A DNA stretch of 38,362 bases from Rhodospirillales bacterium. Lineage in GTDB: Bacteria; Pseudomonadota; Alphaproteobacteria; Rhodospirillales; WMHbin7. Position 1 is the first letter of the stretch. Each line of letters opens with the position of its first letter. Shown one piece after another: positions 1 through 8,656 of the stretch. The stretch is taken from positions 1-38,362 of the forward strand of contig JACRJC010000050.1 in assembly GCA_016215555.1 (NCBI GenBank). The letters run 5' to 3'. Position numbers and translations under genes: made by a program. The notes beneath the pieces are model-generated. The model was not told where the DNA came from. It searched no databases and saw only the letters and a list, made by a program, of their open reading frames with translations.

Positions 1-300
1 CGTCCAAAATCCGCCGATTGAACGGAAATAAACCAAAAAGGCGGCGAAAGGCGGCCTCGTCCAGCGCCAAAATCATCGAAATGACGGTCATAAACGAATG
101 GAAAGGCCGATCAGGGAGGGTTTTTCAGCAGCCTGCTAGTGCCCTTAAATTATCGCCATGGATTAGCTTGTTGCCAGTTCCTAAAGAACCTGCCGACCAT
201 TTTACAAGTCGTTGAAACGTTCTTGGTTGCGCACTTGAGCCCGCATTGCACCCTCTGGCTTTACCAAAAAATTCCGAAACTGAGGGAGAATCTTCGAGGG
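1..300. other. Left edge, no supported gene
   Basis: I see no convincing coding region here. Short open frames exist on both strands, but none has a ribosome binding site or a recognisable protein pattern. A minus-strand frame starting at 91 and running off the left edge reads as a plausible peptide, but it has no Shine-Dalgarno and is too short to judge. Confidence 0.4.
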
Positions 301-603
301 TCATGCCGTTTCTCTCCTGATGCAGGGCGAACTTGCCATGCTCTTGTGCCCACCAAATTTTCCGATGCCTGCGCCGCGAGGTCTTTTTGGCTCAATATCG
401 ATTTGTGCGATAACCGCTTGAAGATCAATTTTATGCTCCGCCATCTCACCCATCAAAGCGGCAATGACGGCGATATGAGAAGGCACGCTGCCTTTCTTGC
501 GGCAGTTGCTTAAAGACGAACTGTTCATCTTTATCAAGTCGGCAAACTGGCGGATTGTCATGCCTGCCTTTCCGACTTGTCTATGGAATTCGTCATAAGT
601 CAT
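301..603 (-). CDS. Small helix-turn-helix (XRE-like) regulator
   Basis: A 100-residue protein. Residues about 12-45 (GMTIRQFADLIKMNSSSLSNC, then a basic turn and SHIAVIAALM) have the spacing of a Cro/XRE-type helix-turn-helix, with the recognition helix around MNSSSLSNCRKKG. The C-terminus is basic and probably disordered. The frame stays open upstream to 684, but the start at 603 fits best because a -10 (610-615) and a -35 (632-637) sit directly before it. There is no Shine-Dalgarno, so the mRNA may be leaderless. It lies on the proB strand, where proA is often found in related genomes. I infer a DNA-binding regulator, perhaps an orphan antitoxin or phage remnant; the target is unknown. Confidence 0.6.
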   Translation of the reverse strand: MTYDEFHRQVGKAGMTIRQFADLIKMNSSSLSNCRKKGSVPSHIAVIAALMGEMAEHKIDLQAVIAQIDIEPKRPRGAGIGKFGGHKSMASSPCIRRETA

Positions 604-609
604 GAGGTT

Positions 610-637
610 ATCATATATTAATGCGGCTATAACACAA
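610..637 (-). promoter_or_regulatory. Promoter of the HTH gene, probably leaderless
   Basis: On the minus strand, TTGTGT (632-637) and TATGAT (610-615) are separated by 16 nt. The expected transcription start, about 7 nt past the -10, is the A of the ATG at 603. The surrounding DNA is distinctly AT-rich. This is a consensus match only. Confidence 0.45.
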
Positions 638-695
638 ATTAATTTATGAAACACATTAAATAATGAGTATTTGTCGCATCGCACATCAAGCGCCG

Positions 696-1814
696 TTATT
701 CAACCACCAGATCGTCGCGGTGGATCAGCTCTTCCTTGCCCTGATAGCCAAGCAGGGATTCGATGTCGCCGCTTTTATGTCCGGCGATCAGCCTGGCGTC
801 GTCGGCGTCATAGGCCACCAGGCCGCGGCCCAGCACGCGACCGGCCTTGTCGGCCAGGGCCACGCAATCGCCCTTTTGGAACTGGCCATCGACCGCCACC
901 ACGCCCGCTGGCAGCAGGGACCGGCCCTTGGCCAGCGCCGCCACCGCGCCGTCATCCAGCACCAGCGTGCCGGAAACCGACAAGGCGCCGGCGATCCAGC
1001 TTTTGCGGGCCTGCCTGGGTTCCGACGAGGGCATGAACCAGGTCGAGCGCTTGCCCTTTTCCAGGGCGGCCAGCGGATTCAATTCATGGCCCAGACCGAT
1101 GACCATGCGGCAGCCCGCCCCCATGGCGATCCGGGCCGCGATCAGCTTGGTGACCATGCCGCCGGAGCCGACGCTGGAACCAACACTGCCGGCCATGGCT
1201 TCGATTTCGGGCGTGATCTCGTGGATTTCTGGCAAAAATTCGGCGTCGGGATTTTTTCGCGGATCATTGGTGTAAAGGCCGTCGATATCCGAGAACAGCA
1301 CCAGCACGTCGGCGCCCACCATCTCGGCCACGCGCGCGGCCAGCCGGTCATTGTCGCCGAAGCGGATTTCCTGGGTCGCCACGGTGTCGTTCTCGTTGAT
1401 GACCGGCACCGCACCCTGGGCCAGCAGCGTCATCAAGGTGCTGCGGGCATTCAGGTACCGGCTGCGGTTTTCGCTGTCGTCGAGCGTCAGCAGCACCTGG
1501 GCGGCGACGATTTCGTGGCGCGCCAGCGCTTCCTGATAGGCATGGGCCAAGCGGATCTGTCCGGCGGCGGCGGCGGCCTGTTTCTCTTCGAGCTTCAAGG
1601 GGCCAGGCTTGAAGCCCAGCGGGCGGCGCCCGACGGCGATGGCGCCCGAGGTCACGACGATGAGTTCGCAGCCCCGCGCCTTGAGGTTGGAAATATCGTC
1701 GGCCAAGGTTTCCAGCCATTTGCGCCGTACATGGCCGCTGGCGTCATCGACCAGCAGCGACGAGCCGATCTTCACCACCACGCGCTTGGCTGTCCGCAGC
1801 GGATTAGGCTTCAT
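696..1814 (-). CDS. proB: Glutamate 5-kinase
   Basis: Phosphorylates L-glutamate to gamma-glutamyl phosphate, the first step of proline synthesis, in the cytosol. The 372-residue protein has the amino-acid-kinase fold at about residues 8-255: [10 protein letters not shown] at the N-terminus, the [10 protein letters not shown] glycine loop, and the INENDTVAT and FGDNDRLAA substrate/ATP motifs. A C-terminal PUA domain follows at about 275-355. Length and architecture are typical of full-size ProB. The start overlaps the 3' end of obgE by 11 bp, so the two are co-transcribed and probably translationally coupled. The usual partner proA is not downstream in this window; a small HTH gene follows instead. 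Confidence 0.97.
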   Translation of the reverse strand: MKPNPLRTAKRVVVKIGSSLLVDDASGHVRRKWLETLADDISNLKARGCELIVVTSGAIAVGRRPLGFKPGPLKLEEKQAAAAAGQIRLAHAYQEALARHEIVAAQVLLTLDDSENRSRYLNARSTLMTLLAQGAVPVINENDTVATQEIRFGDNDRLAARVAEMVGADVLVLFSDIDGLYTNDPRKNPDAEFLPEIHEITPEIEAMAGSVGSSVGSGGMVTKLIAARIAMGAGCRMVIGLGHELNPLAALEKGKRSTWFMPSSEPRQARKSWIAGALSVSGTLVLDDGAVAALAKGRSLLPAGVVAVDGQFQKGDCVALADKAGRVLGRGLVAYDADDARLIAGHKSGDIESLLGYQGKEELIHRDDLVVE

Positions 1815-2835
1815 AGGCCTTCTCCTTGGGCTTGCCGGTCTTGGCCTTGGCCTTCTGGATGTTCTGGTCGAGCAGGCGCAGCACCTCCTTGACGCCTTCG
1901 CCCGAGACGCCCGAGATGGGATGCACGCTTCGCCGCGACGCCTTCTTCAACTGGGCCAGCTTGGCCTGGATCTCTTCTGGCGTCAGCGCATCGATCTTGT
2001 TCAGCGCCGTGATTTCGGGCTTCTTGTCCAGCCCGTTGCCATAGGCCTTCAATTCGCGCCGGATGGTGCGCCAGCTTTCGCCGACATCTTCCTCGGTGGC
2101 ATCGACCAGATGCAGCAGCACCCGGCAGCGCTCGATATGGCCCAAAAAGCGGTCGCCCAAGCCAGCCCCTTCATGGGCGCCCTCGATCAGGCCGGGAATG
2201 TCGGCGATCACGAATTCGCGCTCATCGACATGGGCGACGCCCAGATTGGGATGCAAGGTCGTGAAGGGATAGGCGGCGATCTTGGGCCGGGCCCTGGAAG
2301 TGGCGGCCAGGAAGGTCGATTTGCCGGCATTGGGCAGGCCGACCAGCCCGACATCGGCGATCAGCTTCAAGCGCAGCCAGACCCACAATTCCTGGCCCGG
2401 CCAGCCGTCGTCGGCGCGCCTGGGCGCTTGGTTGGTCGAGCTTTTGAAATGCGCATTGCCGAAACCGCCGTCGCCGCCCCGAAGCAGCAGCACGCGCTCA
2501 CCGTCCTTGGTGATGTCGGCCAGCACCTCTTCCTTGTCCTCGGTCAGGATCTGGGTGCCGATGGGCACCGCGATCTCGAGCCCCAGGCCGCCGGCGCCGG
2601 TGCGGTTCTGGCCCATGCCGTGATGGCCCTTCTCGGCCTTGAAATGCTGGCGATAGCGAAAATCGATCAGCGTGTTCAGATTGGCGTGGCCGACGAAGAC
2701 GATGTCGCCGCCCTTGCCGCCATTGCCGCCGTCGGGTCCGCCGAACTCGATGAAGCGCTCGCGCCGAAACGAGCAACTGCCGGCCCCGCCGTCGCCGCTT
2801 TGCAGATAGATCTTGCACTCGTCCAGGAATTTCAT
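1804..2835 (-). CDS. obgE: Obg/CgtA-family ribosome-assembly GTPase
   Basis: An essential GTPase of late 50S assembly and stress control. The 343-residue protein has the glycine-rich Obg fold at about residues 2-158 ([13 protein letters not shown], then repeated GGxGG turns). The G domain follows with P-loop GLPNAGKST (about 167-175), switch [11 protein letters not shown] and the NKID specificity motif. The C-terminus is short and basic, lacking the long acidic tail seen in some gammaproteobacteria. It lies downstream of rplU-rpmA, as in many bacteria, but a hairpin between rpmA and obgE (2861-2887) may attenuate read-through. It overlaps proB by 11 bp. Confidence 0.97.
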   Translation of the reverse strand: MKFLDECKIYLQSGDGGAGSCSFRRERFIEFGGPDGGNGGKGGDIVFVGHANLNTLIDFRYRQHFKAEKGHHGMGQNRTGAGGLGLEIAVPIGTQILTEDKEEVLADITKDGERVLLLRGGDGGFGNAHFKSSTNQAPRRADDGWPGQELWVWLRLKLIADVGLVGLPNAGKSTFLAATSRARPKIAAYPFTTLHPNLGVAHVDEREFVIADIPGLIEGAHEGAGLGDRFLGHIERCRVLLHLVDATEEDVGESWRTIRRELKAYGNGLDKKPEITALNKIDALTPEEIQAKLAQLKKASRRSVHPISGVSGEGVKEVLRLLDQNIQKAKAKTGKPKEKAYEA

Positions 2836-2860
2836 GGCGTCAGTTTATTTCCAGAAAGCA

Positions 2861-2887
2861 AAAAGGGGAAGGCGGCGCCTTCCCCTT
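2861..2887 (-). terminator. Rho-independent terminator/attenuator after rpmA
   Basis: An 11-bp perfect stem (2863-2873 with 2877-2887, AAGGGGAAGGC arms) is followed on the minus strand by a short U-run at 2864-2860. It sits 23 nt past the rpmA stop and 25 nt before the obgE start, so it could set the ratio of ribosomal protein to GTPase mRNA. Confidence 0.7.
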
Positions 2888-2910
2888 TGCAACATGCGGG
2901 ACGACAGCCG

Positions 2911-3168
2911 TTACTCGGCGGCTTCGACCTTGACAAAGGTGCGGCCCTTGAGGCCGGTGGCGAAAGCCACCTTGCCGTTGATGAGGGCGAACAGCGTATG
3001 GTCCTTGCCGATGCCGACATTGGCGCCCGGATGGAACTGGGTGCCGCGCTGACGGACGATGATGTTGCCGGCGAGAACGGCCTCGCCGCCGAAGCGCTTG
3101 ACGCCCAGGCGCTGGGCATTCGAATCGCGGCCGTTTCTCGAACTGCCGCCTGCCTTTTTATGTGCCAT
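2911..3168 (-). CDS. rpmA: 50S ribosomal protein L27
   Basis: A structural protein of the large ribosomal subunit whose N-terminal tail reaches the peptidyl-transferase centre. The 85-residue sequence starts with the family signature [16 protein letters not shown]. It continues with the [15 protein letters not shown] and GKDHTLFAL segments. The start at 3168 is fixed by this conserved N-terminus, although the frame is open further upstream. The gap to the rplU stop is 23 nt, so they form one operon. Length is normal. Confidence 0.98.
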   Translation of the reverse strand: MAHKKAGGSSRNGRDSNAQRLGVKRFGGEAVLAGNIIVRQRGTQFHPGANVGIGKDHTLFALINGKVAFATGLKGRTFVKVEAAE

Positions 3169-3191
3169 CTCTAAATCCTCCGAAAGGCGCT

Positions 3192-3491
3192 TTAGGCCTT
3201 GATGCCGGTGATCTTGATCGTCGTCAGATCCTGGCGATGACCATTCTTGCGGCGCGAGCTTTTGCGCCGGCGCTTCTTGAAGACGATCAGCTTGGGTCCG
3301 CGCGTCTGCTCGACGATCTCGGCGGCGACCGTAGCGCCCGCGACCAGGGGCTTGCCGACCTTGCCGCCGGCCATCAGAACCTGGTCCAGGGTGACGACCG
3401 TCCCCGGCTCGCCAACCAGCTTTTCCACGGTGATGATGTCGTTTTCGGCGACCCGGTACTGCTTGCCGCCCGTCTTGACCACTGCGAACAT
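3192..3491 (-). CDS. rplU: 50S ribosomal protein L21
   Basis: A large-subunit protein that binds 23S rRNA. It is 99 residues, close to the usual 100-105. It starts [14 protein letters not shown], the universal L21 N-terminus, and has the basic [16 protein letters not shown] stretch and the TTIKITGI C-terminus. The ATG at 3491 is preceded by AGGTGG on the minus strand. The open frame extends to 3650, but that part is leader sequence holding two dispersed hairpins (3529-3589, 3605-3650) downstream of a strong promoter at 3672-3700. First gene of the rplU-rpmA operon. Confidence 0.98.
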   Translation of the reverse strand: MFAVVKTGGKQYRVAENDIITVEKLVGEPGTVVTLDQVLMAGGKVGKPLVAGATVAAEIVEQTRGPKLIVFKKRRRKSSRRKNGHRQDLTTIKITGIKA

Positions 3492-3528
3492 GACCCACCT
3501 GTCAATATAAGTATGCGCGGCAAACCCG

Positions 3529-3589
3529 GTGGTCCGATCCGGATAAGCGATTTCCAAAGAGAAATCGTTTATCCGGTGAATCGGCCCAC
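3529..3589. repeat. Palindromic hairpin element A1 (family 1)
   Basis: A 61-nt imperfect palindrome. The outer arms are GTGGTCCGATCC (3529-3540) and GGTGAATCGGCCCAC (3575-3589); they pair through GTGG/CCAC and CCGAT/ATCGG, with a TGA bulge on the right arm. The inner arms 3539-3554 and 3561-3576 pair over 16 bp with one G-U wobble. The same ends with unrelated inner arms occur at 32349-32408. It lies in the predicted rplU leader RNA. Confidence 0.85.
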
Positions 3590-3604
3590 CCAACTCAACG
3601 TCTT

Positions 3605-3650
3605 GTGGCGCGTTGAGCCAACGAACACATGTCCGTTGGCTTCGCGCCAC
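3605..3650. repeat. Palindromic hairpin element A2, partner of A1
   Basis: A 46-nt palindrome 15 nt after A1. The outer arms GTGGCGCG (3605-3612) and CGCGCCAC (3643-3650) pair fully. The left side carries the extra bases, the reverse of A1. Inner arms GCCAACG (3617-3623) and CGTTGGC (3634-3640) enclose ACATGT. Its architecture matches element B2 at 32424-32484, and the 15-nt spacing to the first hairpin is the same at both loci. Sequence identity to B2 is low, so membership is inferred from structure. Confidence 0.65.
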
Positions 3651-3671
3651 GGGCTCGCCACGAGAGGGCGG

Positions 3672-3700
3672 AACATAGTCTTGGGAATTTGCCTTGTCAA
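3672..3700 (-). promoter_or_regulatory. Promoter of rplU-rpmA
   Basis: On the minus strand TTGACA (3695-3700) and TATGTT (3672-3677) are 17 nt apart, a near-consensus housekeeping-sigma promoter. Predicted start is about 3665, giving a leader of roughly 170 nt that contains hairpins A2 and A1. There is no other good promoter closer to rplU. Confidence 0.7.
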
Positions 3701-3966
3701 CGGGATTCCACTTCCCTCAAAACCTTGTGAAAAGCGCGGCCCGCCTTGGCTAAATCGCCGTTTTCGGCTCCCAGAGCCCCCAACCCGGCCCCCAGGATGG
3801 CAATCAGGGCGATCTCGGCTAGGCTGCCGGTGCGGGTCAGGCGAAATCCATAGGGCCGTTTCGAGGGCCAGGGCGGCGGGCTCGGCCGGCTGACCGGCGG
3901 CCTGGGTTACCCCCCACCACAAAGCGCCCCCGACGACGACATGCGAAACGGCTAGCTGTGATCGTT
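3701..3966. other. Gap with no supported gene
   Basis: The minus strand holds an open frame ending at 3697 with a protein-like, alanine/glycine-rich tail (LAEIALIAILGAGLGALGAE). It has no ATG, GTG or TTG start before the in-frame stop at 3907, and its stop overlaps the rplU -35. I treat it as decayed coding DNA or chance, possibly linked to the antitoxin fragment at 3967-4071. Confidence 0.4.
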
Positions 3967-4071
3967 TTAACAGGCTGCTCGTGCGAAATCCGGCTCCGGC
4001 GCATCGTAAGCGACGCGATATGCCGGGTCCGTCATCCATTCTTCCTGCAGTTTTCTGAACTGAGTTCTCAT
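3967..4071 (-). pseudogene. Truncated HigA/XRE-type antitoxin N-terminus
   Basis: A 34-codon frame (MRTQFRKLQEEWMTDPAYR, then VAYDAPEPDFARA) resembles the opening helix of many HTH antitoxins (pattern LKEEWM-DPEFR-AYEALEPEF-ARA). The frame then ends at a stop before any helix-turn-helix. No toxin is left between it and argB. I read it as the remnant of a toxin-antitoxin operon that once stood between rplU and argB. The family match is from memory of the pattern, not a search. Confidence 0.5.
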
Positions 4072-4150
4072 AACGAAACATCCCGCCAGTCCATCGGGCG
4101 AGGAATTGATCGCATTTATGCGATAACGGCAAGGAGCGGGTACAAAACCC

Positions 4151-5062
4151 CTATCCCCTTTTAATCAACGTCCCGGCGCCCTTTTCGGTGAAGATTTCCA
4201 GTAAGATGGCGTGTTCGACGCGGCCATCGACGATAACGGCGGCCTCGACGCCGCCCTCCACCGCCTGCATGCAGGTTTCCACCTTGGGGATCATGCCGCC
4301 GCTGATGGTGCCGTCCTTGATCAACTTCCTGGCCTCGCCCAGCGTCAGCTCGCTAATCAGCTTGCCATCCTTGTCCAGCACGCCGGCAACATCGGTCAGC
4401 ATCAGCATGCGCGCCGCACCTACGGCGCCGGCCACGGCGCCGGCGGCGGTATCGGCATTGATGTTGAAGGTCTCGCCCTTCTCGCCGACGCCGATGGGGG
4501 CGATCACGGGGATGATGTCGGATTCGGCGAAGAAATCCAGGATATGCGGATTGATTTCCGAAGGCTCGCCCACAAAGCCGAGATCAATGATCTGCTCGAC
4601 ATTGGTGTCGATATCCTTCTTGGTGCGCTTCAACTTGCGCGCCTTGATGAGGTTGCCGTCCTTGCCGGATAAGCCGATGGCGAAGCCGCCCTGGCCGTTG
4701 ATGGCGGTCACTAGCTGCTTGTTGATCGAGCCCGAGAGCACCATCTCGACCACGTCCACCGTTTCCTGGTCGGTCACCCGCAGGCCGTCGATGAAATTGC
4801 TCTGCACGGCCAGGCGCTTCAACATGCTGTTGATCTGCGGCCCGCCGCCATGGACGACGATGGGATTGATCCCCACCTGTTTCAGCAGCACCACGTCGCG
4901 AGCGAACAATTGAGCCAGATGCTCCTCGCCCATCGCATGGCCGCCATATTTGATGACGAAGCTTTCGCCCGCGAAACGGCGCATATAGGGCAGAGCTTCC
5001 GACAGCACCTTGGCATTGGCGTGAACATCCTTGATGCCGGCATCGGTCTTGCGGCTGGTCAT
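4151..5062 (-). CDS. argB: Acetylglutamate kinase
   Basis: Phosphorylates N-acetyl-L-glutamate, the second step of arginine synthesis, in the cytosol. The 303-residue amino-acid-kinase protein has [11 protein letters not shown] (about 35-45), the [11 protein letters not shown] loop (about 68-78), the [12 protein letters not shown] segment and [10 protein letters not shown] near the C-terminus. The long N-terminal helix ahead of the KYGG motif is seen in arginine-inhibited hexameric ArgB proteins, so feedback control by arginine is likely. Its ATG overlaps the engB stop (ATGA). Last gene of the rpmH-to-argB run. Confidence 0.97.
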   Translation of the reverse strand: MTSRKTDAGIKDVHANAKVLSEALPYMRRFAGESFVIKYGGHAMGEEHLAQLFARDVVLLKQVGINPIVVHGGGPQINSMLKRLAVQSNFIDGLRVTDQETVDVVEMVLSGSINKQLVTAINGQGGFAIGLSGKDGNLIKARKLKRTKKDIDTNVEQIIDLGFVGEPSEINPHILDFFAESDIIPVIAPIGVGEKGETFNINADTAAGAVAGAVGAARMLMLTDVAGVLDKDGKLISELTLGEARKLIKDGTISGGMIPKVETCMQAVEGGVEAAVIVDGRVEHAILLEIFTEKGAGTLIKRG

Positions 5063-5712
5063 GGGGCGGCTCCTGTCTTGAATTCGGCCAATTCTGCCAG
5101 TTCGGCCCGAAGTTCGGCAATGCCCAAACCGGTCTCGGAACTGGTGACGTGGATGACGGGATGGGCGGCGGGACGCTTTTTCAATTCTGCACCCACGCCC
5201 TCGGTCACGGCGTCAAGCTGGGCGGCCGATATCTTGTCGGCCTTGGTCAGCACCGCCTGATAGATGACGGCCGAGCTATCCAGCAGCTTCATGATCTCGC
5301 GGTCGACATCCTTGACGCCGTGGCGGGAATCGATCAGCAGCAGGGCGCGACGCAGCACCGAGCGGCCCTTGAGATAGTTTTTAATCAGGCGCGTCCAGGC
5401 ATCGACCTTGTCCTTGGGGGCCTGGGCAAAGCCGTAGCCCGGCAGATCGGTCAGCATCAGAAGGCCGTCGAGGTCGAAGAAATTGATTTCCTGGGTGCGC
5501 CCCGGCGTGTTCGAGGCCCTGGCCAGGCCCTTCTGCCCGACCAGGGCGTTGATCAGCGACGATTTGCCGACATTCGAGCGCCCGGCAAAGGCGATCTCGA
5601 GCCCCTGCTCGGGCGGCAGTCCGGCCACCGCGACAACGCCCTTGACGAAGCGGCAGGGCCTGGCGAAAAGCAGCCGACCGGCTTCGATATCGGGCTTCGC
5701 CGCCTCGTCCAT
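5059..5712 (-). CDS. engB: EngB/YihA ribosome-biogenesis GTPase
   Basis: A GTPase needed for 50S subunit assembly. The 217-residue protein has P-loop [10 protein letters not shown], switch [10 protein letters not shown] and the TKAD specificity motif in the right order. The frame is open up to 5754, inside yidC. I chose the ATG at 5712 because it begins 2 nt after the yidC stop, GGATAGAG precedes it, and it gives a normal family length. Between yidC and argB in one tightly packed operon; the stop overlaps the argB start. Confidence 0.95.
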   Translation of the reverse strand: MDEAAKPDIEAGRLLFARPCRFVKGVVAVAGLPPEQGLEIAFAGRSNVGKSSLINALVGQKGLARASNTPGRTQEINFFDLDGLLMLTDLPGYGFAQAPKDKVDAWTRLIKNYLKGRSVLRRALLLIDSRHGVKDVDREIMKLLDSSAVIYQAVLTKADKISAAQLDAVTEGVGAELKKRPAAHPVIHVTSSETGLGIAELRAELAELAEFKTGAAP

Positions 5713-5714
5713 CT

Positions 5715-7463
5715 CTATCCGACTTTCACGCCCATGCGCTTCATGATCACCCACTGCTGAATGATCGACAGCACGTTGCTCCAGGCCCAGTAGATAACCA
5801 AGCCGGCCGGGAAGCTGGCCAGCATGAAGGTGAAGACGAAGGGCAGAATCATGAACATGCGGGCCTGCACCGGATCGGCGGGCTGCGGGTTCAGCTTCTG
5901 CTGCAAGAACATGGTGATGCCCATGATCAGCGGCCAGACGCCCAGCATCAGGAAGGCGGGCGGGCTCCAGGGGATGAGGCCGAAGGCCGTGAACAGATTG
6001 GTGGGGTCGGGCGCCGACAGATCGTGAATCCAGCCATAGAACGGGGCCTGGCGCATCTCGATGGTGACGTACAGCACCTTATACAGCGCGAAGAAGATGG
6101 GAATCTGGATGAAGATGGGCAGGCAGCCCGCCATCGGATTCACCTTCTCGTTCTTGTAAAGCGCCATCATCTCCTGGTTCAGGCGATTCTTGTCGTCGGC
6201 GAACTTGGTTTGCAGCTCCTTCATCTGCGGCTGCAGGGCCTTCATCTTGCTCATCGCCTTGTACGACTTGTTGGCCAGCGGGAACATCAAGCCGCGCAGG
6301 ATCACGGTCATGCCCAGAATGGCCAGGCCGAAATTGCCGAACAGTCCATGCAGCCATTGCAGGATGTAGAAGAAGGGCTTGGTCAGGAAATAGAACCAGC
6401 CGAAATCGATGGCCAGATCCAGGCGCGCGATGCCCAGCTTCTCGGAATACTGATCCAGCATGCGCACATGCTTGGCGCCGGCGAACAGATAGGATTTGAA
6501 CTCGGCCCGAGCGCCCGGAGCCACATTCTGGGCGCGGCCCAGAAAGTCGGTCTGATATTTGTCGTGCTGGTCGGCGCGCCGATGCAGGAAGCGGGCATCG
6601 ACCTCGGCCTTGGGATCGGGAGCGACCAGGGCCAGCCAGTATTTGTCGGTGATGCCGACCCAGCCGCCGGTGACGTTCTTTTCCGAGACTTCGCCCTTGC
6701 TGTCCAGATCCTCGTACTTCATTTCCTTGGAAGCGCCGCCGAAAACGCCGATCGGCCCTTCATGCAGGATGTACAGATTTTCCAGCTTCGGCTTGCCGGT
6801 GCGCGACACCAGCCCATAGGGCGCCAGACCGACCGGCTGGCCGCTGTCATTGGCGACGCTGTCGGTGACGGTGAACATATAGTCCTCGTCAACCTCGATC
6901 TTGCGCAAGAAGGTCAGGCCCTCGCCGTTCGACCAGGAAAGCGTGACCGGTCTGGCCGGCTCCAGCGTCGCCGCGTCGGCCGTCCAGATCGCATCGGGGG
7001 TGGGCAGTTTGGGCTTGGCCTCGCCGACCGCCACCCAGCCGAAATCGGCGTAATAGGGGGCGGCGGAACCCGGGGGCGAGAAAAGCACGATCTCGGGGCT
7101 TGAGGGATCGAGCGATTCGCGGAACTGGGCCAGGGTGATGTCGTCGAGCCGGGCCCCCATCAGCGAGATCGAGCCATGCAGCTTGGGGGTCGAGATGCGC
7201 AGGCGCGGCGCTTCGCTCAAAGCCTTGGCGCGCAGCAGCTCGGGCAGGATGGCGGGCGCTGCGGCGGTTGACGCCGAGGCTGCGGGGGCCGGGGCCGAAG
7301 CCGTGGGCAGGGACGAGGCTTCCGGGGCCTTGGCGGTCTGGGTCGCCACCGCCTGAGGCGCGCTTTCCTTGGGCTTGAACTGGCTGCCGAACAGGAACTC
7401 CCACGCCACCAGCACCATCGCCGTCAAGACGACGAACAGGATCATATTGCGGTTATCGGACAT
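5715..7463 (-). CDS. yidC: Membrane protein insertase YidC
   Basis: Inserts and folds inner-membrane proteins, alone or with SecYEG. The 582-residue protein has the Gram-negative layout: an N-terminal membrane anchor ([20 protein letters not shown], about 6-25), an Ala/Pro-rich linker (about 35-85), a large periplasmic beta domain (about 95-345), then the conserved core of five membrane segments from about 375 with the cytoplasmic coiled hairpin ([15 protein letters not shown]). The start at 7463 precedes the anchor; the open frame upstream is yidD DNA read out of phase. It overlaps yidD by 11 bp. Confidence 0.97.
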   Translation of the reverse strand: MSDNRNMILFVVLTAMVLVAWEFLFGSQFKPKESAPQAVATQTAKAPEASSLPTASAPAPAASASTAAAPAILPELLRAKALSEAPRLRISTPKLHGSISLMGARLDDITLAQFRESLDPSSPEIVLFSPPGSAAPYYADFGWVAVGEAKPKLPTPDAIWTADAATLEPARPVTLSWSNGEGLTFLRKIEVDEDYMFTVTDSVANDSGQPVGLAPYGLVSRTGKPKLENLYILHEGPIGVFGGASKEMKYEDLDSKGEVSEKNVTGGWVGITDKYWLALVAPDPKAEVDARFLHRRADQHDKYQTDFLGRAQNVAPGARAEFKSYLFAGAKHVRMLDQYSEKLGIARLDLAIDFGWFYFLTKPFFYILQWLHGLFGNFGLAILGMTVILRGLMFPLANKSYKAMSKMKALQPQMKELQTKFADDKNRLNQEMMALYKNEKVNPMAGCLPIFIQIPIFFALYKVLYVTIEMRQAPFYGWIHDLSAPDPTNLFTAFGLIPWSPPAFLMLGVWPLIMGITMFLQQKLNPQPADPVQARMFMILPFVFTFMLASFPAGLVIYWAWSNVLSIIQQWVIMKRMGVKVG

Positions 7464-7716
7464 CGGCGGGTTTCCTCGAAGAGAGAACATTGTTTTTCGG
7501 CGGCACCGGATCATAGCCGTGCCCGCCCCAGGGATGGCAGCGGCAGACGCGCTTGACGGCCAGCCAGCCGCCCTTGGCCGCCCCATGCACTTCCAACGCC
7601 TCGATCCCATAGGCCGAGCAGGAGGGCGCATAGCGGCAAGCCGGCCCCAGCAGCGGCGATATCAGAAGCTGGTAGGCGCGGATCAGGACTTTCAGAAGGT
7701 GGGCGGCCGGGCTCAT
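7453..7716 (-). CDS. yidD: Membrane protein insertion efficiency factor YidD
   Basis: An 87-residue membrane-associated helper for YidC-dependent insertion. It has the diagnostic cysteine motifs [15 protein letters not shown] (about 27-41) and [15 protein letters not shown] (about 58-72), after an amphipathic N-terminal helix ([18 protein letters not shown]). It lies between rnpA (6-nt gap) and yidC (overlap), the standard order. The C-terminal tail is short and basic. Confidence 0.97.
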   Translation of the reverse strand: MSPAAHLLKVLIRAYQLLISPLLGPACRYAPSCSAYGIEALEVHGAAKGGWLAVKRVCRCHPWGGHGYDPVPPKNNVLSSRKPADVR

Positions 7717-7722
7717 GGATCC

Positions 7723-8097
7723 TTACGGGTCGGCGGGTTTCAAGGCGCCCACACGTTTAAGCGACGAAGCGAGGTCTTGCAACAACAGAGCGAAGGGCCG
7801 GACCAGGGTTTCGGGCCGGCCGATGATCACATAATCGTAATCTTCGCGGGCCTGGGTGGGGAAAATCCGGTCGGCGGCGGCCTTGAGGCGCCTTCTGGCC
7901 CGATTGCGGGCCACCGCATTGCCCACCTTGCGCGAGCAGGTGAAGCCGGTCCGGGGCAGGGCCTGGGAATCGAAAACCCCGCCCTGATCAGGACGGGGAC
8001 CAGCCTGGAGGACCAGGCCTGGCGAGGCGGCTTTGCGGCCGGTGCCCGCCAGTCGCAGGAACTCGGCCCGCTGCTTCAAGCGGCCGAGCTTGCTCAT
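7723..8097 (-). CDS. rnpA: Ribonuclease P protein component
   Basis: The protein subunit of RNase P, which with the catalytic RNA trims tRNA 5' ends. At 124 residues it is normal in length. It opens with LKQRAEFLRLAGTGRKAA and carries the family RNR motif (SRKVGNAVARNRARRRLKAA, about 55-74), then the DYDYVIIGR strand. A basic protein, 6 nt downstream of rpmH, as in nearly all bacteria. The region 25-45 is more Gly/Pro-rich than usual, as common in GC-rich alphaproteobacteria. Confidence 0.95.
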   Translation of the reverse strand: MSKLGRLKQRAEFLRLAGTGRKAASPGLVLQAGPRPDQGGVFDSQALPRTGFTCSRKVGNAVARNRARRRLKAAADRIFPTQAREDYDYVIIGRPETLVRPFALLLQDLASSLKRVGALKPADP

Positions 8098-8103
8098 GGA
8101 AAG

Positions 8104-8238
8104 CTAGGCCGACAGCCGCTTGCGGCCCTTGGCGCGGCGGCGGTTGATGACGCAGCGGCCACCGACGGTGGCCATGCGGGCGCGAAAGCCGTGGCGGCGG
8201 GCGCGGACGATCTTGCTGGGCTGAAAAGTGCGCTTCAC
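8104..8238 (-). CDS. rpmH: 50S ribosomal protein L34 (GTG start)
   Basis: A 44-residue, very basic large-subunit protein. Read from the GTG at 8238 it is (M)[19 protein letters not shown] followed by the conserved [13 protein letters not shown] end, the whole family length. An ATG lies 63 nt upstream, but the GTG is supported by AGGAGA placed 6 nt before it and by the invariant KRTFQPS start. First gene of the rpmH-rnpA-yidD-yidC-engB-argB operon, with a promoter at 8267-8295. Confidence 0.97.
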   Translation of the reverse strand: MKRTFQPSKIVRARRHGFRARMATVGGRCVINRRRAKGRKRLSA

Positions 8239-8266
8239 GGAACTTCTCCTTAAATTAGAGCCCGGT

Positions 8267-8295
8267 CGTATAGCGGTTCGGGACCGGGAAGTCAA
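8267..8295 (-). promoter_or_regulatory. Promoter of rpmH operon
   Basis: On the minus strand TTGACT (8290-8295) and TATACG (8267-8272) are 17 nt apart. The expected start near 8260 leaves a leader of about 22 nt holding the AGGAGA ribosome binding site. Confidence 0.7.
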
Positions 8296-8346
8296 CGACA
8301 AGGAGGGGGGTAAGGCTTCCTGGACCCTTGCGGCACGACCGAATTA

Positions 8347-8362
8347 GGACTAAATTTGGTCC
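8347..8362 (+). promoter_or_regulatory. Likely autoregulatory operator of the phd/parE pair
   Basis: GGACTAAATTTGGTCC is a 16-bp near-perfect palindrome (7 of 8 positions) ending 18 nt before the antitoxin ATG. It overlaps the probable -10 region. Type II antitoxins typically bind such sites to repress their own operon. Binding here is inference. Confidence 0.6.
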
Positions 8363-8380
8363 AAACAGAGGGATGCCGCC

Positions 8381-8656
8381 ATGAGCCTTGCCCAACATAT
8401 TAAGCCGATCAGTTATCTGAAAGCCAATGCCGCCCAGGTCCTGGACCAACTGGCCTTGGACCGCACCCCCCTTGTCATCACCCAGAACGGCGAGGCCAAG
8501 GCGGTGATCCAGGACGTCGCCAGTTTCGAGGAAACCCAGGAGACGATGGCGCTTTTGAAGATTCTGGCCCTTGGCAACCGCGAGATCGAGGAAGGCCGAA
8601 CCACCCCCCTGGCCGATACCGTGGCCCGCCTGCGCGCCAATCTGGTGAAGGACTGA
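8381..8656 (+). CDS. Phd/YefM-family antitoxin
   Basis: A 91-residue antitoxin of a type II toxin-antitoxin pair. The N-terminal half (ISYLKANAAQVLDQL, then TPLVITQNGEAKAVIQD) is the Phd/YefM DNA-binding fold. The C-terminal part (ALLKILALGNREIEEGRTTP) is the toxin-neutralising segment. GAGGG precedes the ATG. A 16-bp palindrome upstream fits self-repression. The stop overlaps the toxin start as TGATG, so the two are coupled. Confidence 0.9.
   Translation: MSLAQHIKPISYLKANAAQVLDQLALDRTPLVITQNGEAKAVIQDVASFEETQETMALLKILALGNREIEEGRTTPLADTVARLRANLVKD

Noticed and set aside
663..1892. 409-codon plus-strand frame opposite proB
   Set aside because: Shadow of proB and the obgE end; His/Gln/Gly-rich composition and no ribosome binding site.
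3569..4132. 187-codon minus-strand frame between rplU and argB
   Set aside because: It reads through hairpins A1/A2 and the rplU promoter and shows no protein-like pattern.
7464..7631. 56-residue N-terminal extension of yidC
   Set aside because: It is yidD DNA in another frame; the membrane anchor starts right after the ATG at 7463.
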